Below, one piece after another: positions 1 to 6,129 of a stretch of 12,845 nt of DNA (position 1 is the stretch's first letter; every line of letters starts with the position of its first letter). This stretch comes from an uncultured Clostridium sp. (lineage in GTDB: Bacteria > Bacillota > Clostridia > Clostridiales > Clostridiaceae), in NCBI GenBank assembly GCA_934746785.1, contig CAKVFO010000097.1:1-12845 (forward strand), given 5' to 3'. The translations under genes were made by a program, and so were the position numbers. The notes beneath the pieces are model-generated. The model was given only the letters and a program-made list of their open reading frames with translations, searched no databases and was not told where the DNA came from.

Positions 1-1762
1 TTGATGTGTCAATGCTTACTGATCCTGCATTAATATTTGTATCGTAGTTAAATGCACCACCTTTTTTACTGTCAAAGTAACTTAATGCTGCATCTGACAA
101 GTCTATCTTTGCTATTCCTGATGCATTATTTTTAACTTTAAATTTAAGGTTACAAATAACCCCATCACTTTCAATTATTTGATTTGCTTTTTCAGTTAAA
201 TATTGAACCTTAACTGAACCATTTGATGCATCTTTTGTTAGGAATAATTTACTATACTTAGCTGTTAATCCTGCCCCTTCAACTCCTACGAACTCTAACT
301 TGCTTGAATCATAATTTGTTACAAATTCATAGTTTTCTATTGGATATAAGCCTGATTTAAAATCAGATAATGTCACAGGAACTGTTACTTCTTCTCCAAC
401 TTTTCCAGTTACATTAGCAACTTCAAGATTCATTGCTCCTTCAGTTTTTGTTGGATCATCTTTTGTTGGATCCTGTGTTGTAGAACCTCCAATATTAATA
501 GTTCCAACATTTAAATCTACATCTAATTTCTTACCAGATGAATCTCCAAATAAAACTTCACTTACATTTAATTTAACCTTAGTTCCTGCTGCTAAATTAG
601 AATTTAGTTTAACTTTAACAGTTCCTAATAAATATTCACCATCAAATGAACCTTGATCAAATATTACATAGGTTAATGCACTTTCTGTTTTACTAATGTA
701 ATTACCAAAGCTACTGCTTGCCCCTAACTTTTCTAATTCATCATCATTGTCTTCTACACCTACAATAGTATATTCACTTGTATTGCTTATTTTTACACTT
801 GCACCAACTGCTGTTGTATCTTTTGAAATCTTAACCTTTACTGGAACATCAACTGTATCACCAGCGTTTGCATTTACTTCTGGTATAATTACTCCTAGCT
901 TATCTTTCAATGTATCTGCTTTGCCAATAGTTAATGTTTTTGTTACTGTTTTTCCATTATCAAATACAAATTCAAAAGTATGTCTTCCCTCATTCAAACT
1001 ATCTAAGAATGTATTCTTAAAGATAACGTTTGCACCCGATTTTCTATAATCATTTGATGATAAAACTTTACCATTTTCCTTTATACTTGATAGGTTTCCA
1101 TTCTCTGTAGGTGCTTTTACAACAGAGCTTGTTCCCTTTTTGTAAGAAGTTACATTTAAAGATACTGATGGATTCTGTTCTTCAACTGGAGGATTCACTA
1201 TTGTACCACCACTTGAACCATTAACTCCAACTACTTTATTATTAAATGAATAATCATTACTTTGATCAAACATTCCTGTCCAGCCTTGGCTATTAAAACT
1301 CATTTTAATTATTATCTTTTCACCTGCTGGTAATTTACCATCTGAAATAGTCATTTCACAAACTCTTGATTTACTTTTATCGCTAGTATCAGAGTTATCT
1401 ATAAACCTTCCACTTATTTTATCTGTAAAATTTTGATATCCTTCAACATTATTAATTGTTCCAGAATAATAACAGTGGAACTCTTCTGTCACATTATTAT
1501 CATTTGAAAAATAATAATTTAATTTCATACCTGATAAGTCAATTTCATGTCCTGATGTATTTTCTACAATAACATTACCTGAAATTGCATTAGTTTGTGT
1601 TTGATTTATTTCTGGTTCATAAGTACACTTAACATCTGATGCATTTATACTTGATGCAACAACATTGCTTTTTTCTTTTGCTTGAACTTTAACATTACAT
1701 GGCACTACTAATGTTGCCATTAATGCTATAGTAATTAGTGAGCATAATTGTTTTCTTTTCAT
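1..1762 (-). CDS. Cellulosomal scaffoldin, N-terminal part (cut by window edge)
   Basis: The frame is open from ATG at 1762 to base 1 (587 codons), so the C-terminus is missing. AGGAGGG at 1775-1769 lies six bases before the ATG. Residues 1-28 form a secretion signal (KRK, hydrophobic stretch, likely cleavage after VQA). Residues about 43-177 are a family 3 carbohydrate-binding module, recognised by DLSGMKLNYYF and DQSNDYSF; W161 sits where cellulose-binding CBM3s carry an aromatic. About 196-280 is an X2 (Ig-like) module. About 288-425 and 443-585 are two cohesins, joined by a Thr/Asp/Pro/Lys linker (427-442). Scaffoldins are extracellular proteins that bind cellulose through CBM3 and hold dockerin-bearing enzymes through cohesins. 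The dockerin enzyme encoded just upstream is a natural client. The CBM3 ends shortly after YSF, without the usual W-containing last strand, and cohesin 1 is clearly divergent from cohesin 2. The scaffoldin call is firm; total cohesin number is unknown. Confidence 0.93.
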   Translation of the reverse strand, partial: MKRKQLCSLITIALMATLVVPCNVKVQAKEKSNVVASSINASDVKCTYEPEINQTQTNAISGNVIVENTSGHEIDLSGMKLNYYFSNDNNVTEEFHCYYSGTINNVEGYQNFTDKISGRFIDNSDTSDKSKSRVCEMTISDGKLPAGEKIIIKMSFNSQGWTGMFDQSNDYSFNNKVVGVNGSSGGTIVNPPVEEQNPSVSLNVTSYKKGTSSVVKAPTENGNLSSIKENGKVLSSNDYRKSGANVIFKNTFLDSLNEGRHTFEFVFDNGKTVTKTLTIGKADTLKDKLGVIIPEVNANAGDTVDVPVKVKISKDTTAVGASVKISNTSEYTIVGVEDNDDELEKLGASSSFGNYISKTESALTYVIFDQGSFDGEYLLGTVKVKLNSNLAAGTKVKLNVSEVLFGDSSGKKLDVDLNVGTINIGGSTTQDPTKDDPTKTEGAMNLEVANVTGKVGEEVTVPVTLSDFKSGLYPIENYEFVTNYDSSKLEFVGVEGAGLTAKYSKLFLTKDASNGSVKVQYLTEKANQIIESDGVICNLKFKVKNNASGIAKIDLSDAALSYFDSKKGGAFNYDTNINAGSVSIDTS

Positions 1763-1786
1763 TTTATTCCCTCCTAAAATATATAT

Positions 1787-1819
1787 AAAACATTACATTA
1801 ATGTAATATTTTTTACATT
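1787..1819 (-). promoter_or_regulatory. Two-part block shared with the GH74 upstream region (scaffoldin copy)
   Basis: On the minus strand it reads AATGTAAAAAA, ten bases, ATGTAATGTTTT. The GH74 gene has the same two parts, identical in all 23 bases, with an eight-base spacer (4743-4773). This copy ends 24 bases before the scaffoldin ATG, the other 53 bases before its ATG. The spacer here completes a perfect 16-base palindrome, ATTACATTAATGTAAT (1792-1807), which the GH74 copy lacks. It could be an operator or a promoter recognised by an alternative sigma factor; the sequence does not decide. Confidence 0.55.
1802..1817. promoter_or_regulatory. Candidate CcpA site (variable-spacer cre) before the scaffoldin gene
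   Basis: TGTAA (1802-1806) and TTACA (1813-1817) form a perfect inverted repeat around TATTTT on the plus strand. Clostridial CcpA is reported to bind TGTAA and TTACA half-sites with pyrimidine-rich spacers of variable length; five of the six spacer bases here are T. Carbon catabolite control of a cellulosome gene would make sense. In AT-rich DNA such repeats also arise by chance. Confidence 0.4.
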
Positions 1820-2027
1820 GATTTTTATCGTACCTTTTTATCTCGCTTATTGTCTCATTTTTTTATGTATAATTCTACCTTTTTTCCTGTATTATAGATA
1901 TTTCATCCTAAATTAGCTTTCCTTATTATCATGATTGTATTTTACGATTTTAAGTAATAAGTAATTCTTTTTTAAACATAGTAAATTTCATAAACTTCTT
2001 TATATTATGTCATTTTCAACTAACTAT

Positions 2028-2067
2028 AAAAAAATTGCTGTAAACTTAATGCTTACAACAATTTTTT
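2028..2067 (-). terminator. Rho-independent terminator of the GH74 gene
   Basis: In the minus-strand transcript a 15-bp stem, AAAAAATTGTTGTAA (2067-2053) with TTACAGCAATTTTTT (2043-2029), closes a nine-base loop and runs into seven T (2034-2028). The single irregular pair is a U-G wobble on this strand, but a C-A mismatch on the other. It therefore fits minus-strand transcription and lies 55 bases after the GH74 stop. It implies that the scaffoldin gene is not simply co-transcribed with the GH74 gene. Confidence 0.8.
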
Positions 2068-2121
2068 CCTTAAGGAAGTTTTTTTACCCTCCTTATTTTT
2101 AATCCAGTTCCTCATATTTTC

Positions 2122-4689
2122 TTATACTAAAGTCTTCAAAGCAAGTAAATCTAAGAAATCAACCTTTCCATCTTTATTTATATCTGAATTACCTTTATTT
2201 ATTTTGATTCCTTCACCGCCAGCATTAATATATCTTTTTAATAATGTATAGTCTCCTAAACTTACTGCCCCATCTCCATCAACATCACCGCATAAAAATA
2301 CTTGTCCTGGTTCATCTTCTTTAATATCTCCATAAACTACGCCTAAACCATTAGTTGCTATATATACTCTTCCATATATATTAGGATCTCCTGTGATGTC
2401 TGTATTAGCGATACCAAACGAGTTATTATCATCATTAATTCTTAACCAAGTTTCTCCAGCATCGTCAGATCTGTAGAATCCATCAACTTTATTAACCTTT
2501 GCATGAGTATATATTGCTGGATAATCTGAACCTTCTTTAGCTTTCCCATATCCAACAGTCATAGCTGAATCAATTCCTTCATTTTTAGTGAAAGTTGCAC
2601 CTGAATCTTTTGAAACATGCATTCCATTCTTATCTGCAATCCATATGTTTCCTTCCTTACCTGTAACCGCTTTAAGCTTAGCTTCTGAATCAAATCCTGT
2701 TGCAGTTTTAGTAAATGATTTAGCTCCATCTTCACTTACATAGAAATCACCATTTGCTATTGCATAGAACTTACTTGAATTTACTCTATCTGAAGCTACC
2801 TTTGCACCTGCAGGAAGCCCATTACACTTAGTCCATGATTGACCTGTATTTGTTGTAAAATAAGCTTCATTATTATTTGGTGCCCATAAAATTATTTTAC
2901 TATTTGGACTTACAGCACAAGAACCACCAGCAATACTCTTATCTCCATTAATATAGTTAACTGCATTCCAATTATCACCGCCATTATATGTTATAACCAT
3001 TGCTGTTGCATCTGGATACTTACCTAAATCAGGAGCACCTACTCTTACCATAAATCCATTAGCTTCTTCTGCGAAGTCCATAGATTCAGTATTAAATACT
3101 GGAACATGCATTGTTTTAGGGATTTCATTTAAGTCTCTATGAACAAATCCTCCAACATCTCCTTCTCCAGATATAACTGTAGTATCTTTATATCCTGTAC
3201 TACATAAACAAAGAACCGCTGTTTCTTCAATACCTTCTGCCATTGGAGTTATAGTTACCTTTTTATTATCTTTACCCCAGTCAGTTAAGTTATTTGTTCC
3301 ATATAATGTAGCACCTGTACCATACATCATTCTATCAGGATTGAATGGATCAATCGCTACACAGCCTACCATCCATCCTAATTTAGGATTCTTTTCAGGG
3401 AAAGTACTCTTTCCATCAAATTTTAACCATGGCACTTTAGATATATCTAAGTTAAATCTTTCAACCATTGTTGGGTAACCATTCCAATTCCAAATAGGGC
3501 ACCAAGTTTCTCCACCATCAGTACTCCTCCAAAATTTAGTATCAGGCCACCATGAATTTAATGCTGAAACTACTAATGTATTTGGATCACTTGCATCTAC
3601 ACCAAGTCCTCCATATCCTGAATAGTTATTTTCTAAATCACTTGATGGTTCTGGGCTTATGTTTTTCCACTCACCAGTTTTAGTGTTATATTTAAATACA
3701 TCACCCTTGGAACCATCATAAGGTCCACAATCATTACTATAAGTAATATATAATTCTCCATTAGATGCTAAAGTACCATGAACAGGTATGAAAGCTCTTG
3801 GATAAAATTCTTGAGTTTTTGAATCTTTTTTTACCCAGCTATCTTGATTATCTAATGTTGGCTGGCCCTCCACAGGTGCCCAAGTTTCACCGCCGTCATG
3901 AGTTACATAGATACTTTCTGTTTTATCCGCAACTCCAACATAAATTGTTTGACATGGTTTTTTTGTTCCATCTGGGTTTGTTCCATCTGGAACACTTGTT
4001 GGATCAAATGCCTCCCAAACAACGCCTATTCCATCATTAAAATTATCATCAATATAATCACCAGTTTGAGTAAAACTATCAACTCTGCTCCATGTTTCAC
4101 CATAATCTGTACTTCTCCATAATCCATTACCATTACGTGCACCTAAATAAAGTACATTATTGGCAACTGGATCAATCATTAAACGTTCCCCCATAGATCT
4201 TCCAGGCATATTACCACCAGTTTTAAATGGCAAATCTATCTTTTTCCAACTGTCACCTTTATCAGTAGATTTTAATATAGATCCATTTTCGCTTGTCCAA
4301 TCATTACTATAGGTTCCTGCTAAAACATAAACTCTATTTGTTTCAACAGAATCTGTTGCAATACTTTCACACCCCAAATCATTCCAATGTTCAGCACTTA
4401 CCCAGTCAGATAGTCCTATCCAACTTTCACTTTTAGGATCCCATCTGTAAGCTCCTCCCATATCAGTACGAGCATATATTAAATCTTTTTCACTTTGATT
4501 AAATATTATGGCTGGTACATATCCACCGCCACCACCTGTCCTTGCGTGATTCCATTTATATGGTCCATTCTCAACTTTGGTATAAGGTCCTTTACTATGT
4601 CCTGCTACTGATGCATATGACACTACTGGTGAAAATATAATTGTAGCTGCTACAACAGCAGTTAGCAATTTACACATTCTTCTTTTCAT
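2122..4689 (-). CDS. Secreted GH74 xyloglucanase with C-terminal type I dockerin
   Basis: 855 residues. AAGGAGGA (4703-4696) lies six bases before the ATG. Residues 1-27 are a signal peptide (MKRRMCKLL, hydrophobic core, VVSYA). Residues about 35-790 are the two seven-bladed propellers of glycoside hydrolase family 74, with about nine Asp-box-like motifs (STDKGDSW at 141, STDYGETW at 193, STDGGETW at 389, SDDAGETW at 741). D76 in RTDMGG and D511 in GEGDVGGF match the positions of the two catalytic aspartates known in GH74 enzymes. Residues about 798-855 are a dockerin with two calcium-binding repeats starting at D802 and D836. Family members cut the beta-1,4-glucan backbone of xyloglucan outside the cell; the dockerin would attach the enzyme to a cohesin such as those of the neighbouring scaffoldin. 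Contact positions 10-11 of the repeats are LG and FL, unlike the better-known dockerins. Length is normal for GH74 plus dockerin, with no frameshift. Confidence 0.95.
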   Translation of the reverse strand: MKRRMCKLLTAVVAATIIFSPVVSYASVAGHSKGPYTKVENGPYKWNHARTGGGGGYVPAIIFNQSEKDLIYARTDMGGAYRWDPKSESWIGLSDWVSAEHWNDLGCESIATDSVETNRVYVLAGTYSNDWTSENGSILKSTDKGDSWKKIDLPFKTGGNMPGRSMGERLMIDPVANNVLYLGARNGNGLWRSTDYGETWSRVDSFTQTGDYIDDNFNDGIGVVWEAFDPTSVPDGTNPDGTKKPCQTIYVGVADKTESIYVTHDGGETWAPVEGQPTLDNQDSWVKKDSKTQEFYPRAFIPVHGTLASNGELYITYSNDCGPYDGSKGDVFKYNTKTGEWKNISPEPSSDLENNYSGYGGLGVDASDPNTLVVSALNSWWPDTKFWRSTDGGETWCPIWNWNGYPTMVERFNLDISKVPWLKFDGKSTFPEKNPKLGWMVGCVAIDPFNPDRMMYGTGATLYGTNNLTDWGKDNKKVTITPMAEGIEETAVLCLCSTGYKDTTVISGEGDVGGFVHRDLNEIPKTMHVPVFNTESMDFAEEANGFMVRVGAPDLGKYPDATAMVITYNGGDNWNAVNYINGDKSIAGGSCAVSPNSKIILWAPNNNEAYFTTNTGQSWTKCNGLPAGAKVASDRVNSSKFYAIANGDFYVSEDGAKSFTKTATGFDSEAKLKAVTGKEGNIWIADKNGMHVSKDSGATFTKNEGIDSAMTVGYGKAKEGSDYPAIYTHAKVNKVDGFYRSDDAGETWLRINDDNNSFGIANTDITGDPNIYGRVYIATNGLGVVYGDIKEDEPGQVFLCGDVDGDGAVSLGDYTLLKRYINAGGEGIKINKGNSDINKDGKVDFLDLLALKTLV

Positions 4690-4716
4690 TACTTATCCTC
4701 CTTAACTCATAATTTA

Positions 4717-4730
4717 TGCAAAACTTTACA
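4717..4730. promoter_or_regulatory. Candidate cre (CcpA) site before the GH74 gene
   Basis: On the minus strand TGTAAA, GT, TTTGCA: an inverted repeat with five of six matching positions. It keeps the outer TG-n-AA and CA bases of catabolite-responsive elements, but the usual central CG is GT. It lies 27 bases before the ATG, between the candidate extended -10 and the ribosome binding site, where bound CcpA would block transcription. Moderate support only. Confidence 0.35.
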
Positions 4731-4742
4731 CTATCACTCCAG

Positions 4743-4773
4743 AAAACATTACATCAAATCTGTTTTTTACATT
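4743..4773 (-). promoter_or_regulatory. Two-part block shared with the scaffoldin upstream region (GH74 copy)
   Basis: On the minus strand AATGTAAAAAA, eight bases, ATGTAATGTTTT. All 23 bases outside the spacer equal the scaffoldin copy at 1787-1819. Bases immediately outside the block do not match between the two genes, which argues for a defined element and not for a recent duplication of the whole upstream region. Confidence 0.55.
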
Positions 4774-4964
4774 TCTGTGATATAACTCTCATTCATATGC
4801 AATTATCTCATATTATTACATTTACTTTCTACTAATTTTCTTAAAAGCAACTATTATCGTCGCATAATTCTATTTTCCTAATATTTTTTCTTCAAAATCA
4901 ACTTTAAAATCTTAATTTTTTTTATGCTCTAAATTCAAAAAAATTTTTAACATCCTATACACTT

Positions 4965-4996
4965 AAAAAGCATAGGATTTTCAAAATCCTATGCTT
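4965..4996 (-). terminator. Terminator of aroD
   Basis: AAGCATAGGATTTT (4968-4981) and AAAATCCTATGCTT (4983-4996) are perfect 14-base complements around one base, so the real loop must open within the T/A ends. In the minus-strand transcript the stem is followed by T (five in a row at 4969-4965, then AAG). No T-run follows on the plus strand. It lies about 95 bases after the aroD stop. A further copy of ATCCTAT at 4952-4958 could pair with the left arm instead. Confidence 0.75.
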
Positions 4997-5089
4997 AACC
5001 TCTATCTTTTATTTAATATTTTTTTGGGATACTAAAACATACTTCAATTAAAGTATTTCTTTTTTAATGCATCACCACTTACTTTAATA

Positions 5090-5854
5090 CTATATATTTT
5101 TATCTATTAGATTTAATACATATTTTAAGTCTTTATAATAAATTTGTCCTGGTGCGGAAACATTTTTTACACATGCAAATGTCAATACTGATCCAAAAAC
5201 TTCTCCCGAAAGTCTACTTACCATTCCTAAAGCTCCCATTGACATTGTTATTATAGGATGATCATGATATTTCTTTTTTATTATACATGTTCCTTTAAGT
5301 AATGTAAGTACATCAATTGGAGCATTAGGCATCACTGCAATCTTCGGTAAATCTGCCCCAAGTTTAATCATTTTTTCTAGTCTTTCTACAATAACATTCT
5401 CCTCAGGTGTATTATTAAAATCATGATTTGATACTATAACTTTAACATTATTATCATGAGCTAAATCTATTAGTTCCTTTACTTCTTCATTTCCCATTAA
5501 AAGTTCCACATCGACTATATCTATTAACTTGCTTTTTATTACTTCTTTATTTAACTCCATATATCGTTCTTTAGATATTTCCTTTTCTCCACCTTCCTTT
5601 TTGCTTCTAAAAGTAAATATCAAAGGTTTTTCTTTTAATACATCACTTAACACTCTTAATGTATTTGTAACCTCTAATATATTATCCACTTTACTAAAGT
5701 AATCTACACGCCATTCTAAAATATCTATGTCTAATTTACTATATTCCTTTGCTTGTTTAAACAATTCTTCTTCTGTTCTTCCTGTAATAGAAACACATAC
5801 CTTTGGAATACCTTGTCCAATTTCTAATTTTTTAACTTTAACGATTTTCTTCAT
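5090..5854 (-). CDS. aroD: 3-dehydroquinate dehydratase, type I
   Basis: 254 residues, the usual length of the type I (class I aldolase-like) enzyme. It converts 3-dehydroquinate to 3-dehydroshikimate, the third step of the shikimate pathway to chorismate and aromatic amino acids, in the cytoplasm. Family motifs are all present: EWRVD (47-51), FTFRSKKEGGE (80-90), the catalytic histidine H144 in SNHDF, the Schiff-base lysine K171 in LPKIAVMP, SMGALGMVSRLSGEVFGS (205-222) and SAPGQI (233-238). GGGGTG (5866-5861) lies six bases before the ATG and sets the start. No other shikimate gene is next to it. The T-run of the upstream terminator touches its ribosome binding site, so its transcription either reads through that hairpin or starts within it. 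Confidence 0.96.
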   Translation of the reverse strand: MKKIVKVKKLEIGQGIPKVCVSITGRTEEELFKQAKEYSKLDIDILEWRVDYFSKVDNILEVTNTLRVLSDVLKEKPLIFTFRSKKEGGEKEISKERYMELNKEVIKSKLIDIVDVELLMGNEEVKELIDLAHDNNVKVIVSNHDFNNTPEENVIVERLEKMIKLGADLPKIAVMPNAPIDVLTLLKGTCIIKKKYHDHPIITMSMGALGMVSRLSGEVFGSVLTFACVKNVSAPGQIYYKDLKYVLNLIDKNI

Positions 5855-5866
5855 TTATTTCACCCC

Positions 5867-5900
5867 AAAAAAAGTACTATATAAACATTATATAGTACTT
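5867..5900 (-). terminator. Terminator between the 44-codon gene and aroD
   Basis: AAGTACTATATAA (5872-5884) and TTATATAGTACTT (5888-5900) are perfect 13-base complements with a three-base loop. In the minus-strand transcript the stem is followed by seven T ending at 5867. It begins ten bases after the stop of the small gene and ends one base before GGGGTG of aroD. It could end the small-gene transcript, act as an attenuator of aroD, or both. The stem is AT-rich apart from two G-C pairs, so read-through is likely. Confidence 0.72.
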
Positions 5901-5915
5901 ATCATATTTTTTAAA
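5887..5915 (-). promoter_or_regulatory. Candidate aroD promoter overlapping the terminator hairpin
   Basis: TTTAAA (5915-5910, four of six matches to TTGACA), a 17-base spacer and a perfect TATAAT (5892-5887). The -10 lies in the first arm of the hairpin, so a transcript starting near 5880 would contain only part of the second arm, could not form the terminator, and would have a leader of about 25 bases. AT-rich palindromes can contain TATAAT by chance. Confidence 0.4.
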
Positions 5916-6045
5916 TTTTAAAATCTGTTGGATCATAAACTTTTGCCTTTGGTTCACCAAAAGCTGCTTTAACACTTTCTGATTGTGGATTATGATTTAC
6001 ATTATTCTTTTTTCTTTTATTATTGGCTTTCATTTTGTTAGTCAT
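5911..6045 (-). CDS. Small conserved-looking protein of unknown function, 44 residues
   Basis: ATG at 6045, stop TAA at 5913-5911. GAGGTGA (6057-6051) lies five bases before the ATG and a good promoter lies just upstream. The N-terminal half is rich in Lys, Asn and Arg (NKRKKNN at residues 9-15), the second half reads AAFGEPKAKVYDPTDFKI. There is no signal peptide, membrane segment or cysteine. It is flanked by its own promoter and a terminator, which makes a chance ORF unlikely. The NPQSES...AAFGEPK pattern recalls a short clostridial family that I remember as 'CPC_1213 family protein', a name without a function; that link is from memory and uncertain. A basic nucleic-acid-binding or spore-associated role is possible but unproven. 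Confidence 0.75.
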   Translation of the reverse strand: MTNKMKANNKRKKNNVNHNPQSESVKAAFGEPKAKVYDPTDFKI

Positions 6046-6073
6046 GTACTTCACCTCATAATTATGGTGTACA

Positions 6074-6103
6074 ATTATACATTTTATTATTCTCTCTTGT
6101 AAA
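6074..6103 (-). promoter_or_regulatory. Promoter of the 44-codon gene
   Basis: TTTACA (6103-6098, five of six), an 18-base spacer and a perfect TATAAT (6079-6074). The start point would be near 6067, about 20 bases before the ATG at 6045. It lies between the stop of the 342-residue protein gene and the small gene, where no terminator is visible, so read-through from upstream is also possible. Confidence 0.7.
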
Positions 6104-6129
6104 TTCCTCTATTACACTTTTCTTTTCAC

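Larger units (their letters stand above)
1763..2027 (-). promoter_or_regulatory. Upstream region of the scaffoldin gene
   Basis: This non-coding stretch lies between the GH74 terminator and the scaffoldin start, and must hold the scaffoldin promoter if the terminator works. A perfect TATAAT is seen at 1896-1891, but no acceptable -35 hexamer lies 16-18 bases before it. A weaker pair is GAGACA (1856-1851) and TACGAT (1832-1827) with an 18-base spacer. TGTAAT at 1797-1792, inside the block shared with the GH74 gene, is a third candidate -10. I cannot choose between them. No small ORF with a ribosome binding site was found here. Confidence 0.5.
4690..4964 (-). promoter_or_regulatory. Upstream region of the GH74 gene
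   Basis: These 275 bases separate the aroD terminator from the GH74 start and carry no ORF with a ribosome binding site. TGATGTAAT (4756-4748) resembles an extended -10 (TGn plus a five-of-six TATAAT match) but lacks a recognisable -35. TGAGATAAT (4810-4802) is another extended -10 look-alike. The block shared with the scaffoldin gene (4743-4773) and a cre-like repeat (4717-4730) lie within it. The real start point cannot be picked from sequence alone. Confidence 0.5.

Noticed and set aside
747..1049. Plus-strand ORF of 100 codons inside the scaffoldin gene
   Set aside because: It is antisense to well-recognised cohesin and X2 coding sequence and has no ribosome binding site. The same reasoning removes the plus-strand ORFs at 3798-4040, 3898-4122, 8926-9135, 10756-10998, 11026-11409 and 12235-12537.
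1691..1762. Lipoprotein signal in the scaffoldin (Cys22 after LVVP)
   Set aside because: Pro before the Cys does not fit a lipobox; a normal signal peptidase site after VQA fits better.
2066..2077. Palindrome TTCCTTAAGGAA followed by a T-run on the plus strand
   Set aside because: It has no loop, so a hairpin of useful size cannot form, and no plus-strand gene ends there.
4952..4996. CRISPR or tandem repeat unit
   Set aside because: The copies are seven bases long and alternate in orientation, which is hairpin structure and not a repeat-spacer array.
5039..5056. Short inverted repeat (ATACTT, AAGTAT) after aroD
   Set aside because: The outer stem is six A-T-rich pairs and the minus-strand T-run is poor; the hairpin at 4965-4996 is a far better terminator.
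1763..5089. RNA gene or riboswitch in the two long intergenic regions
   Set aside because: Apart from the terminators and short repeats described, no conserved riboswitch core, tRNA or T-box pattern was recognised by eye.
5727..5921. Plus-strand ORF of 64 codons opposite the start of aroD
   Set aside because: It overlaps aroD and the terminator hairpin, its hydrophobic look comes from the AT-rich complement, and no ribosome binding site precedes it.
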